Source: an uncultured Scytonema sp. (GTDB lineage Bacteria; Cyanobacteriota; Cyanobacteriia; Cyanobacteriales; Nostocaceae). From it: a stretch of 49,455 bases of DNA. The translations under genes and the position numbers were made by a program. Below are positions 1 to 8,345 of this stretch, piece after piece; within the stretch, counting starts at the first letter, position 1; every line of letters begins with the position of its first letter. Under the pieces are notes generated by a model. The model was not told the DNA's origin. It was given only the letters and a program-made list of their open reading frames with translations, and did not search any database. The DNA lies in contig CALMVQ010000176.1 of assembly GCA_937873135.1 (NCBI GenBank), forward strand, positions 1-49,455, given 5' to 3'.

Positions 1-2145
1 ATTCGCGAGATAGCATCGCGAATAATGTGTTTCTGCCAAATTGGGATGCTCCCTGATCTAGCAGAAGATTATTTGTTCAATGAGTATCTCGAAGAATGGC
101 TGTTCTTACGAAGCCAAACAGATCTCGCAACCCTATCACAGAAAATAGTCAGTTCCTACGAGCAGGAAAGGCGTAGAGGCGTGGAGATGTTCGTGCGGGG
201 ATTGTGTGAACATCTAGGACGAGATCCCTATCCAAAAATCTTCTTTGAATTAATTGAGAAATCTGTTAATGAGATACCAATTGGATATCAAGATAGGATT
301 GTCTTCAAAGTTGGAAACAATGGGCGTGGGTTTGCATGGGGAGAGGTGACTTGTGAAGGTAATATCCAACAAATTTTACTTATACCGGAAAAATTTGATT
401 CTTTTAGTGAAACATTCGAGATAGAATTAGATACTCTTGAGGTCAAATCCGGAAATTACCTTGGATCTATAGTCATTCACCTAGAAGGGATCGCCGAAAA
501 GATCCGCCTTCCTCTACACTACACAATTATACAACCTACAGTTTGTGTAGATACCAAACTAAACTTAGGAGTTCTTCCACATGGGAGACATTCCATCCCT
601 GCCTCATTGAAAGTTAGCTGTCAACCCTCAAATGGGAGGATTAAGGGGACTGCTTCGACTAAGAGAACTGAACTCTCAATAAAGCCATCTAGTTTTGAAG
701 CTTCATCCTTAGAATTCTCATTAACCGTAGATACAACATTGCTGGAAGCAGGTTCGTACCAGGATACAATTTCTCTACAAACCAACTTAGGCGACTATCA
801 AATAAGCGTTTTATTTAGGAAACCCCTAAATTGGAACATCATAACAAAATTAACTGCTGGGATTAGTATCCTTACAGGATTATGTATGTATATCATCCGC
901 TTCATCATCGTAAACTACTTATCAGTTGATTTAGATGATAGTTGGCTTTTGTCATATCCTCCGGAGGTTAGTCCTGCTTCATTTTTACAACTATTTTGTC
1001 CTTTTCTCATATTTTTGATACCAGAATTTCAATTAAAATTATCAATATTTGGATTGATAATTTTTTTAACTTTTTTGTATATATATCGCTCTAATTTATC
1101 GAATATTAAAGAAGTATTTACTGACAGAATATTAGAAAAATTAAATAATATAAATTTTATAGCTGATTATAGAGAGAGCTATGAATGGAATAATCGATGG
1201 GAGTACAGCCGCCATCGCTATTCTCGAATTGATATACTAAGAATAGCATTATTATTATTTATATTATTGCTTGTCATTATATTTATAATCAACTTGACCA
1301 TCACAACCATTTTTGCATGGCTTGGCTCAAGCTTCATCCTCATTATTGACTTAACAGCATATTCATTTAAGTTGATTAGAATACAGCGACCTGTAGAGGG
1401 TTGGTTAATATTAGGTTGCTTAGCAGGGGGGGCTTTAGGACTAATTCAGGCATTTAAACGTATAAAACAGTATTCTTATTTATCTCAAGTTTATAAAATT
1501 GCTGCCGTTATAACTTTAAGCCTATTCTTAATTGGCTCTCAAACTGCTAAATATCAACCTCATGCAGACTGTTTTCCAAACATTATACTTAAAGATGATT
1601 TTACATATCCATCCCAAAAGTGGCACAAAGATGGTGAGGCAAGCATAAAAAATGGAGGTTTGTTCCATCCTGACTTGAAGAAGATTTCTATCAGGTCTAT
1701 TTGGAATGATCCAAATCAAAAAATTACAAATATTGATTTCTCTACGGACGCTAAAAAAGAACATGGTCTCGGTAAGACTGGGTTCGGTCTAATAGTGGGA
1801 TATAGCAAAAAAAACACATTTACTAGTGGAAAAAATTTTTATTACTTGCTAATCAATGGCGATGGTCAATTTGCGATGGGAAAATACTCAGAAAATAAAA
1901 ATGGGGAGCAAAATATTAACTGGCAAAATTCTATTGCCATTAATCAAGGTGACCATAAACTGAATCGATTGAGAATTGTCTGCTACAAGCAAAAAGTGAT
2001 TGGATGGATTAACAGTAAAAGGGTAAAAATGTTTGAAGACGACTCCTACACTTCCGGGCAAATAGGAGTTATATCATTACGAGGCGATAGTGATGGAGTC
2101 GCAGTATATTTCGATAATGTTATTGTAAAGACAAAGCCTGAATAA
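1..2145 (+). CDS. Membrane protein with Ig-like repeats and a C-terminal lectin-like domain (5' partial)
   Basis: The reading frame is open to the left edge, so the N-terminus is missing; the first ATG in the window is at 25. Residues below are counted from that ATG. Residues about 80-270 are beta-rich and look like two Ig-like repeats (segments such as NLGVLPHGRHSIPASLKVSC). From about 278 to 510 there are several hydrophobic membrane segments. Residues about 525-706 resemble the jelly-roll lectin-like domain (DUF1080/concanavalin type), starting near DDFTYPSQKW and ending near VYFDNVIVK. Such tails occur on large cyanobacterial multidomain proteins, often signalling proteins; that is family knowledge, and the missing N-terminus would decide the function. 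It lies just upstream of an AAA remnant and an AAA-CHAT gene on the same strand. No catalytic motif is visible in the part present. Confidence 0.6.
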   Translation: MREIASRIMCFCQIGMLPDLAEDYLFNEYLEEWLFLRSQTDLATLSQKIVSSYEQERRRGVEMFVRGLCEHLGRDPYPKIFFELIEKSVNEIPIGYQDRIVFKVGNNGRGFAWGEVTCEGNIQQILLIPEKFDSFSETFEIELDTLEVKSGNYLGSIVIHLEGIAEKIRLPLHYTIIQPTVCVDTKLNLGVLPHGRHSIPASLKVSCQPSNGRIKGTASTKRTELSIKPSSFEASSLEFSLTVDTTLLEAGSYQDTISLQTNLGDYQISVLFRKPLNWNIITKLTAGISILTGLCMYIIRFIIVNYLSVDLDDSWLLSYPPEVSPASFLQLFCPFLIFLIPEFQLKLSIFGLIIFLTFLYIYRSNLSNIKEVFTDRILEKLNNINFIADYRESYEWNNRWEYSRHRYSRIDILRIALLLFILLLVIIFIINLTITTIFAWLGSSFILIIDLTAYSFKLIRIQRPVEGWLILGCLAGGALGLIQAFKRIKQYSYLSQVYKIAAVITLSLFLIGSQTAKYQPHADCFPNIILKDDFTYPSQKWHKDGEASIKNGGLFHPDLKKISIRSIWNDPNQKITNIDFSTDAKKEHGLGKTGFGLIVGYSKKNTFTSGKNFYYLLINGDGQFAMGKYSENKNGEQNINWQNSIAINQGDHKLNRLRIVCYKQKVIGWINSKRVKMFEDDSYTSGQIGVISLRGDSDGVAVYFDNVIVKTKPE

Positions 2146-2336
2146 GATAGCGATGAGCGTCCTGAATTAGCTGCTGCTATGAAGAAGGTAGTAGCAAATA
2201 CTAGCTCAGTTAGGTTTGATTCGATACAAAGCTTAAGCTAGTTAGTATGGGTTTGGTTCATCTACAAGGAAATGATGTCATGCTGCGTGGCGATTTATAT
2301 CGTCAATGTTTCCGCAATCGCCCAAGAGTTAGCTAA
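2146..2336 (+). pseudogene. Remnant of the C-terminus of an AAA-like (AAA_35-type) protein
   Basis: Immediately after the stop of the preceding gene, frame 1 reads PELAAAMKKVV...RFDSIQ and then meets a TAG near 2238. The frame then shifts, and 2247-2336 reads MGLVHLQGNDVML...DLYRQ before a TAA. From memory, these two pieces fit together as the normal end of cyanobacterial AAA-like domain proteins. Only about 60 residues survive, broken by a stop and a frameshift. The final TAA shares its last A with the ATG of the next gene (TAATG), so the dead gene was probably translationally coupled to the AAA-CHAT gene. The match is by recognition, not by search. Confidence 0.6.
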
Positions 2337-5300
2337 TGAAGACAACACCCAGCTCAACCTACGAATATCAAGTCGGGGGCAGTTTGCCAATTGATGCCCC
2401 CACTTATGTAAAGCGACAAGCAGATCAAGATTTATATGAGGCATTGAAAGCTGGGGAGTTTTGTTATGTGCTGAACTCGCGGCAAATGGGCAAGTCTAGC
2501 TTGCGGGTGCAAACGATGCGTCGGCTGCAAAATGAAGGCATTGCCTGTACTGCAATTGACTTGACAAAAATTGGTAGTCAGCACGTTACACCAGAACAGT
2601 GGTATGCGGGTGTAGTGCGAAGTTTAGTGAGTAGCTTTGAGCTTTCAGGAAAGTTTAATTTGCGGAGTTGGTGGCGCGATCGCGATCAGATTTCTCCTAT
2701 ACAGCGATTGAGTGAATTTATCGAAGAAGTTCTGCTTGTGGAGATTTCTCACGAGATTGTCATTTTTGTAGATGAAATTGATAGTGTTCTGAGCTTGAAT
2801 TTTTCGATTGACGATTTTTTTGCTTCGGTTCGTGATTGCTATAACCAACGTGCTGATAAGCCAGAATACAGGCGTCTCACCTTCACGTTGTTAGGGGTGG
2901 CTACTCCCTCAGATTTGATTCAAGATAAAAATCGCACGCCGTTTAATATTGGTCGAGCCATTGAACTGAGTGGTTTTCATCTGTATGAAGCTGAGCCATT
3001 AGCCCAAGGATTAGTGGGGAAAGTTAGCAATCCTCAAGTAGTGCTGAGGGAGGTGTTGGCTTGGACAGGTGGACAACCATTTCTCACCCAGAAGCTTTGT
3101 AAACTTATCTCAATTGGGATAGAGGCGGCAGGAGTTGAGGAATTAGTGCGATCGCGTGTCATCGAAAATTGGGAATCTCAGGATGAGCCGGAGCATTTGA
3201 GGACAATACGCGATCAAATTTTGAGAAATAAAGAGCGTGCTGGTAGGTTGCTGGGTTTACATCAGCAAATTGTGCTGCAAAAAGAAGTGCCAGCTGATGA
3301 CAGTCCCGAACAAATGGAATTACGGCTGACAGGATTAATAGTCAGACGTGAAGGGAAACTGACAATTTACAATCCCATTTATGCACTGGTTTTTAATCAA
3401 TTTTGGGTTGATAAGGCTCTGGTGGAGCTTCGACCCTATGCAGAGGCACTAAACGCCTGGATATCTCATCATAATCAAGATGAGTCGCGTTTACTTCGCG
3501 GACAGGCGTTGCAAGATGCCATAGCATGGGCAACTGACAAAAATCTCAGCCAGCAAGACTATCAATTTTTAACTGCCAGCCAAGAACTTGATATGAAAGA
3601 AGCTCAAAAGGCTTTGGAAGCAAAAAAGCAAGCTTTAGAGGCAGAACAAGCAAGAAAGGCTTTAGAAACAGAAAAACGAGCTAATCGGATATTAGCAGAA
3701 GCTAACCAGCAAGCAAAGTGGACGATTCGCAGAGGATTAGCGGGATTAGCTGCCATTTCAGCTTTAGCAATTACAGTTGTGGTATGGGCAGGCATATCTA
3801 GCAAGGATGCAAGCCAAAATCTGGAAAAGGCAAACGCAAAAACTCTACAGGCTCAACGAGAAGTTCAGTTGGCACAGACAAGACTACAAAAAGTAAATGA
3901 AGATGCAACGCACAGAGTTCAAGATGCCAACCAACAAGTAGCCTATGCAAAGACAAAACTAGAACAGGCACACAAAAATGCTCAAGTAGCAAATGAGAAC
4001 GAAAAGGCTGCAAAACAGCGACTACAGCAGGCAAACAAAGAAGTAGTTTTGGCGACGGCAAAACTTGAAAAAGCAGAGCAAGATGCTCAAACAGCCAATC
4101 AAAGAGAAAAGGTTGCTCAGGAGAAGGTTGAACAAGCAAACCAAAAAATAGCTCTTGCTCAGAAAAAACTACAAAGTGCACAGGATCTGACTAAAGTTGC
4201 AATTGCAACAAGAACCGCTGCTGAGCAGAGAGTTCAACAGGCAAACAAGGAAGTTACTGATGCCAATAAAGGGCGCGAACAGGCAAACCACGAAGTTCAA
4301 GATGTTTCGCGCTTAGCTGATCTGGGCGGAGAACTCTATAGGCAAAGTAAGCTTTCAGAGGCAGAACTAGCCTGGAAACTGGCGGCGCTGTCCTTTGAAA
4401 TTCCAGAACATGGACTCAAACAAGCCTTTCTACTAAGTAATATATCTGTAGCTCATCAGCAACTTCAGCAGTTGCCCCAAGCCGAGAAAGCGAACGAGGA
4501 CAGTCTAAACCTGTTACAGGCGCAGGAAGATACTAGGGCTTCTACCAAGCGATTACCAATTCTCGTCCAAGCTCTAACTACTAAAGGGAGTTTGCTCAAA
4601 GCCAAGAAGAATAACTCTGGAGCGTTAGTAGCTTACACCCAAGCGTTCAACATCCTTCAGTCTTTACACAGCAACTTTCCCATCAATCCAGGTCTGCAGA
4701 TTGTATTGCAGTCCAGTCTAGAAGCTTTGCACCGGGGCTTAATCGGCTCGCTATTGGAATCGGAAAAACTTAGCCAAGAAAATCTTGGGAAAGCTCGTCA
4801 GATAATTGAATCTCTACAGTCAGTTGAACTGAATAATTTCTTTTCGACAGCATATTCAAATCCGAATTTAAACGCTAACCCCGTCAATATTGACAAAGTT
4901 GATCCCACAGCAGCAGTGATTTATCCGGTAGTTTTGTCTGATCGCTTGGAAGTCATTGTTTCATTACCTTCTTCATCATCCGCTCAAAAACAGAAGCCAA
5001 CGCTACTTCATCACTCGATATCTGTCAACCAAGAGGATCTTAAAAAGACAATCATGGATATGCGGCAAAAGTTGGAAATTAGATCAACTTTTGATTTTTT
5101 GTCATCATCACAAAAAGTATATGACTGGATTATGCGACCGATAGAATCTGAATTGACAAAGCACCAAGTCAAAAACCTGGTGTTTGTCTTAGACAATCCA
5201 CTGGGAAATATTCCTATGGAAGCATTGCATGACGGAAAGCAGTATTTGATTCAGAAGTATAACGTTTCTTTAACACCCGGTATAGAGCTATTAAACCCTC

Positions 5301-5923
5301 AACCCATAGCCCGCACTCAACTACGAATTCTTGCTGGTGGATTAAGCGAAGGCAGCAGTAATTTTCCGCCATTGCCTAATGTTAAAAACGAACTGGAGGC
5401 AATCAAGTTAAATTTTTCAAATACTCATGTGCTACTTAATCAGCAATTTACTAAAGAAGCAATTGAAAACGCTGTGAAGTCGTTGAATGTTAATGTGATT
5501 CACCTAGCAACTCACGGTATATTTAGCTCCAAGGCAGAAGAAACATACATTGTGACTTATAATGGCAAAGTCAATGTCAACGAGTTAAACGGCTTACTTA
5601 AAACCAGAGAAACTAATCAACGAGGTGCGATCGAGCTACTTGTTCTGAGTGCTTGCTCAACTGCTGCAGGAGATCAACGAGCTGCATTAGGAATTGCTGG
5701 AGTCGCTGTTCGATCTGGCGCACGCAGTACCTTGGCATCACTTTGGACAGTAGACGACGAAGCAACTTCTCAAATCATGGGTGAGTTCTACAAACAGTTA
5801 AACGAACCCAACATCTCGAAAACAGAAGCCTTGAAACGTGCCCAAGTTAAGATGTTACACAATCCTCTCTTCAAACATCCGCACTATTGGGCACCCTTTG
5901 TTCTGGTGGGTAATTGGCTCTAA
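2336..5923 (+). CDS. AAA-like ATPase / transmembrane / coiled-coil / CHAT-domain protease-like protein
   Basis: A 1195-residue multidomain protein. Residues about 1-400 form an AAA_35-type NTPase domain with Walker A SRQMGKSS at 48-55 and a Walker B-like VIFVDEIDS near 141-149. A single hydrophobic segment at about 462-487 should anchor it in a membrane. Residues about 490-660 are a long Ala/Gln/Lys/Glu-rich coiled coil with a repeating pattern. A TPR-like helical stretch follows at about 661-780. The C-terminus is a CHAT domain (caspase-like clan CD) with the dyad His1060 (HLATHG) and Cys1107 (LSACSTA), both intact. CHAT proteins are established as effector or processing peptidases in bacterial conflict and signalling systems; the role here is inferred. 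The ATG at 2336 overlaps the stop of the upstream AAA remnant, which supports this start. Confidence 0.88.
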   Translation: MKTTPSSTYEYQVGGSLPIDAPTYVKRQADQDLYEALKAGEFCYVLNSRQMGKSSLRVQTMRRLQNEGIACTAIDLTKIGSQHVTPEQWYAGVVRSLVSSFELSGKFNLRSWWRDRDQISPIQRLSEFIEEVLLVEISHEIVIFVDEIDSVLSLNFSIDDFFASVRDCYNQRADKPEYRRLTFTLLGVATPSDLIQDKNRTPFNIGRAIELSGFHLYEAEPLAQGLVGKVSNPQVVLREVLAWTGGQPFLTQKLCKLISIGIEAAGVEELVRSRVIENWESQDEPEHLRTIRDQILRNKERAGRLLGLHQQIVLQKEVPADDSPEQMELRLTGLIVRREGKLTIYNPIYALVFNQFWVDKALVELRPYAEALNAWISHHNQDESRLLRGQALQDAIAWATDKNLSQQDYQFLTASQELDMKEAQKALEAKKQALEAEQARKALETEKRANRILAEANQQAKWTIRRGLAGLAAISALAITVVVWAGISSKDASQNLEKANAKTLQAQREVQLAQTRLQKVNEDATHRVQDANQQVAYAKTKLEQAHKNAQVANENEKAAKQRLQQANKEVVLATAKLEKAEQDAQTANQREKVAQEKVEQANQKIALAQKKLQSAQDLTKVAIATRTAAEQRVQQANKEVTDANKGREQANHEVQDVSRLADLGGELYRQSKLSEAELAWKLAALSFEIPEHGLKQAFLLSNISVAHQQLQQLPQAEKANEDSLNLLQAQEDTRASTKRLPILVQALTTKGSLLKAKKNNSGALVAYTQAFNILQSLHSNFPINPGLQIVLQSSLEALHRGLIGSLLESEKLSQENLGKARQIIESLQSVELNNFFSTAYSNPNLNANPVNIDKVDPTAAVIYPVVLSDRLEVIVSLPSSSSAQKQKPTLLHHSISVNQEDLKKTIMDMRQKLEIRSTFDFLSSSQKVYDWIMRPIESELTKHQVKNLVFVLDNPLGNIPMEALHDGKQYLIQKYNVSLTPGIELLNPQPIARTQLRILAGGLSEGSSNFPPLPNVKNELEAIKLNFSNTHVLLNQQFTKEAIENAVKSLNVNVIHLATHGIFSSKAEETYIVTYNGKVNVNELNGLLKTRETNQRGAIELLVLSACSTAAGDQRAALGIAGVAVRSGARSTLASLWTVDDEATSQIMGEFYKQLNEPNISKTEALKRAQVKMLHNPLFKHPHYWAPFVLVGNWL

Positions 5924-5967
5924 GGGTATGAAATCAAGCGATCACTTAATTGATCAAAAGGGGGGCA

Positions 5968-6210
5968 TTATGCAACTTCCTTGACGGATAATTCAATGCC
6001 GTCAACAATGGGTAGCGGTAACTTCCAAGAAAGCCGCAACAAAATCCACTCTTCCAAAACCTCAACCAATTCTTCACGGGTAGCTTCGAGAGTCTCCTTG
6101 TTAGCATAGACACCCTGTAAACCGGGAATCTCTCCATAAAAAGTTCCATAATCTGGCAAAATCTTATACTGAGCTTGACGCATTGCAGCTTGTATGTATT
6201 TTGTCAACAT
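5968..6210 (-). CDS. HicB-family antitoxin-like protein (orphan)
   Basis: An 80-residue product beginning MLTKYIQAAM and containing the stretch GTFYGEIPGLQGVYAN, the HicB-type partial RNase H-like fold seen in many cyanobacterial antitoxins. The frame could start 13 codons earlier (6249), but the family normally begins at MLTKY, so the start at 6210 was chosen; neither has a strong ribosome-binding site. HicB normally pairs with the small mRNA-cleaving toxin HicA. Downstream there are only 44 bases before the end of the convergent CHAT gene, and no HicA is visible on either side. It is therefore an orphan antitoxin or the leftover of a lost module. Confidence 0.68.
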   Translation of the reverse strand: MLTKYIQAAMRQAQYKILPDYGTFYGEIPGLQGVYANKETLEATREELVEVLEEWILLRLSWKLPLPIVDGIELSVKEVA

Positions 6211-6474
6211 AGCAAGAGTTTCATAATTATCTAGAAACAGTTTAGCCAAATTAACAGCAATCTGCGAGCGATCACGTCCTCACCCCAAACAAGTGTGATC
6301 TCTCATTTAAACACTTTTTTAGCTGACTTGCAGCTATAATCTAAGGAAAGTTTTAGAGATATTACAATTATCATCCTGAAGACAGAACAATTTACAACAA
6401 ACTCTCAAATCTAAAATTTTCGGTACGATAAAGTACACAAAAAGAACTTCTTCTGTATTTCCATTCACGAATCT

Positions 6475-6828
6475 ATGCAACTAGAAGACTATTTTGATTT
6501 CTTCGCTCCTAACGATATTCGTCTCAAAGGTACTAGGGTAGGTATTGAAACCATCCTTTATGATTTCATCCATCGTGCCCGTACTCCCGAAGAAATTACT
6601 CAAACTTATCCATCTCTGACCTTAGAGCAAGTCTATGCCACGATTCTCTATTACTTACATAATAAAGAAGCTGTTAGCAAGTATTTAGCTGACTGGTTGG
6701 AGTGGAATCACCAGCAACTTAAAGCGCAACAACTTAACCCCTCATCCGCCGCGATTAGGATGAGCAAGCTAAGAGCAGAACAAAAAGCAAAAAATCAAGT
6801 CAATGATGCTCAAGTATCTGCTAGATGA
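6475..6828 (+). CDS. DUF433 family antitoxin-like protein
   Basis: A 117-residue protein. Its first 70 residues match the DUF433 pattern: an N-terminal segment with RLKGTRVGIETIL, then a helix-turn-helix-like ARTPEEITQTYPSLTLEQVYATILYY split around the turn, ending with an acidic or lysine-rich tail. DUF433 proteins are the usual upstream partners of DUF5615 PIN-like toxins and are taken to bind DNA and the toxin. Here the partner gene overlaps the 3' end of this one (start at 6803), the normal arrangement, but is broken. The gene itself looks intact. Confidence 0.75.
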   Translation: MQLEDYFDFFAPNDIRLKGTRVGIETILYDFIHRARTPEEITQTYPSLTLEQVYATILYYLHNKEAVSKYLADWLEWNHQQLKAQQLNPSSAAIRMSKLRAEQKAKNQVNDAQVSAR

Positions 6829-6982
6829 AAATGTAGCTCCTAGTTATAAAATACAAATCAAGAGCCTTAATCCTAATCTAATTGTGTAGGTGGTTGGCGA
6901 ACCAAGTACTCCCTTAAGAGGAACGTTAGACCCTGAAATTTTGGTTTGGTGTCAACGCCACTCATCCCTAATTTGCTGCTGA
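6803..6982 (+). pseudogene. Broken DUF5615 (PIN-like) toxin gene
   Basis: The frame opens with two ATGs inside the end of the DUF433 gene and reads MMLKYLLDENVAPSYK, the typical N-terminus of DUF5615 PIN-like toxins, including the acidic LLDEN motif. An in-frame TAG at 6887-6889 stands where homologues usually have Trp (TGG to TAG). After it, the frame continues with family-like VVGEPSTPLRGTLDPEILVW and then loses similarity after WCQRH, ending at 6982. The toxin is thus inactivated twice: by a nonsense codon and by loss of the C-terminal half. Similarity was judged by eye. Confidence 0.72.
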
Positions 6983-7167
6983 TACTGTATAGGCTCTTGA
7001 GTAAGTTTAATTACACCCGCATACTTGTTTATATTAAACTCTTCTTTTTGTTGTAATTGATGAGCCTTTAATATTTCCTCAATTTTCTGCCAATCTTGAT
7101 AATCAATTAATACAGCCACTGGACGCATTGCTTCATCTGTTACAATTTTTTTCTGAAAAGGTAACAT
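6952..7167 (-). CDS. Phd/YefM-like antitoxin (orphan)
   Basis: A 71-residue product starting MLPFQKKIVTDEAMRPVAVL with IDYQDWQKIEEIL following, the common N-terminal dimerisation and DNA-binding pattern of small type II antitoxins. A good ribosome-binding site (AGGGGAG) lies 6 bases before the ATG, which supports this start. A toxin gene would be expected directly downstream on the minus strand. Instead the gene runs into the broken DUF5615 toxin on the other strand, overlapping its last 31 bases. The toxin has evidently been lost, perhaps at a rearrangement junction near 6950. Confidence 0.6.
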   Translation of the reverse strand: MLPFQKKIVTDEAMRPVAVLIDYQDWQKIEEILKAHQLQQKEEFNINKYAGVIKLTQEPIQYQQQIRDEWR

Positions 7168-7178
7168 GTTGTCTCCCC

Positions 7179-7256
7179 TTAATTTCTTACTTCTTGTTTA
7201 AATTCACACGCTAATTCCTTTGGCAAAACCATCACCCATTCAATGAAAAGAAATAA
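7179..7256 (-). pseudogene. Fragment of an Rpn-family nuclease gene
   Basis: On the minus strand this short stretch reads LFLFIEWVMVLPKELACEFK followed by QEVRN and a TAA. It closely resembles an internal segment of the intact Rpn-family protein encoded at 7350-8321 (LFRFIDWIMVLPDELARSFK). It is therefore a small leftover of a second Rpn-type gene, ending 12 bases before the antitoxin start. The frame falls apart upstream of about 7256. Confidence 0.55.
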
Positions 7257-7349
7257 ACATATTACTTTTATCTCAAGTCAAAATTCCACGACATTCACGT
7301 CCTGGTAACTTCTAGCTGCGCTATGAAACCTATTCTGGATTAAGACTAT

Positions 7350-8321
7350 TTACGATTCTCTCTCAGATGTAGTCTCGTTAAGAATCTGCTGGAATTCTTC
7401 TATAGAACCAATGGTAATTGCATTTGTAAAGAGGGTTTCCAGCAAAGACTGCTCCTCAATACCATTGATGACTTCCACAACTGCCTCAGGCGCTACTCCA
7501 AACCGCGTCTGTAGGATTTTAATCACACCCTCTCTTGCCTTTTGGAGCATTCCTTCCTCGATGCCTTCTTCCTTTGCCAGCCGTTCAATACTAGTTACGT
7601 ACCGCATTCTCTGTGCCTCCTCGGAACTTCTTACCTCTGCTTTAAAACTACGTGCTAACTCATCAGGCAAGACCATTATCCAGTCGATAAAGCGAAATAA
7701 CCCCAGAACATCTTCCCGGCTATATCCTCGTTCAAATAGCCTTCTTACTAGGCTTAATTTCCACTGTAACCGACTTTCTGGATTTCGGTGCGTCGCCTTG
7801 GTTTTTAAGTGCGCCATCACAACTACATTAAAGGGATTATTGCTGTGTTCTAGGGTTTCCCACTGTGCCTCGTAGTCCAACAGTTTCGCTATGGGAAACT
7901 CTAAACTCACTCGACATCCCCCTAATACATACTCGTAACTTGAAGGACGCCAATTTACCTCTTCGTCCGCTAAAACTGCTAAGCTAATGACTTGCTTTTT
8001 ATGGCGATCAAACAAACGGTAATTGTATGTGTACATCCGTTGGGCAAAATCTTTCTCATATTGTCCTTGGACTTCGACATGAACCAATACCCAGGCTTCT
8101 TCGCCATCAAGTAGCCAAACTTTAGCCACTTTATCAACCAAAAGTCGCCCAATTTCTGCATTCGGTTCTAGCTGTTGCAGTTCTTTGTCGAGAAATTCGG
8201 GACGGCGTGTCCAGTCAATGACAGCATAAGCGTTAGGGAAAAAGAATTCTAAAAACTGAGGAAAGAAACTTTCGATAATTTCTTTCCAAGGACTATCGTA
8301 ATCTGTACGTTGTTCGGTCAT
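7350..8321 (-). CDS. Rpn-family PD-(D/E)XK nuclease / putative transposase-like protein
   Basis: A 323-residue protein of the Rpn (recombination-promoting nuclease) family, common in multiple copies in cyanobacteria. The N-terminal 200 residues carry the PD-(D/E)XK-like core: acidic residues near WTRRPEFLDKE and the strand VLVHVEVQGQ, followed by the helix FAQRMYTYNYRLFD. The C-terminal part is helical and charged, with FIDWIMVLPDELARSFK and a tail like that of other family members. Family members studied in E. coli promote RecA-independent recombination and cut DNA. It starts 24 bases after the ureC stop on the same strand, so it may be transcribed with urease, although it has no evident link to urea use. 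Confidence 0.75.
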   Translation of the reverse strand: MTEQRTDYDSPWKEIIESFFPQFLEFFFPNAYAVIDWTRRPEFLDKELQQLEPNAEIGRLLVDKVAKVWLLDGEEAWVLVHVEVQGQYEKDFAQRMYTYNYRLFDRHKKQVISLAVLADEEVNWRPSSYEYVLGGCRVSLEFPIAKLLDYEAQWETLEHSNNPFNVVVMAHLKTKATHRNPESRLQWKLSLVRRLFERGYSREDVLGLFRFIDWIMVLPDELARSFKAEVRSSEEAQRMRYVTSIERLAKEEGIEEGMLQKAREGVIKILQTRFGVAPEAVVEVINGIEEQSLLETLFTNAITIGSIEEFQQILNETTSERES

Positions 8322-8345
8322 ACATCGATTCTGGCGTCAGCTTGC

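Noticed and set aside
3798-4181. Minus-strand 127-residue Leu/Val-rich frame
   Set aside because: It is the reverse complement of the coiled-coil coding region of the AAA-CHAT gene, which explains its composition.
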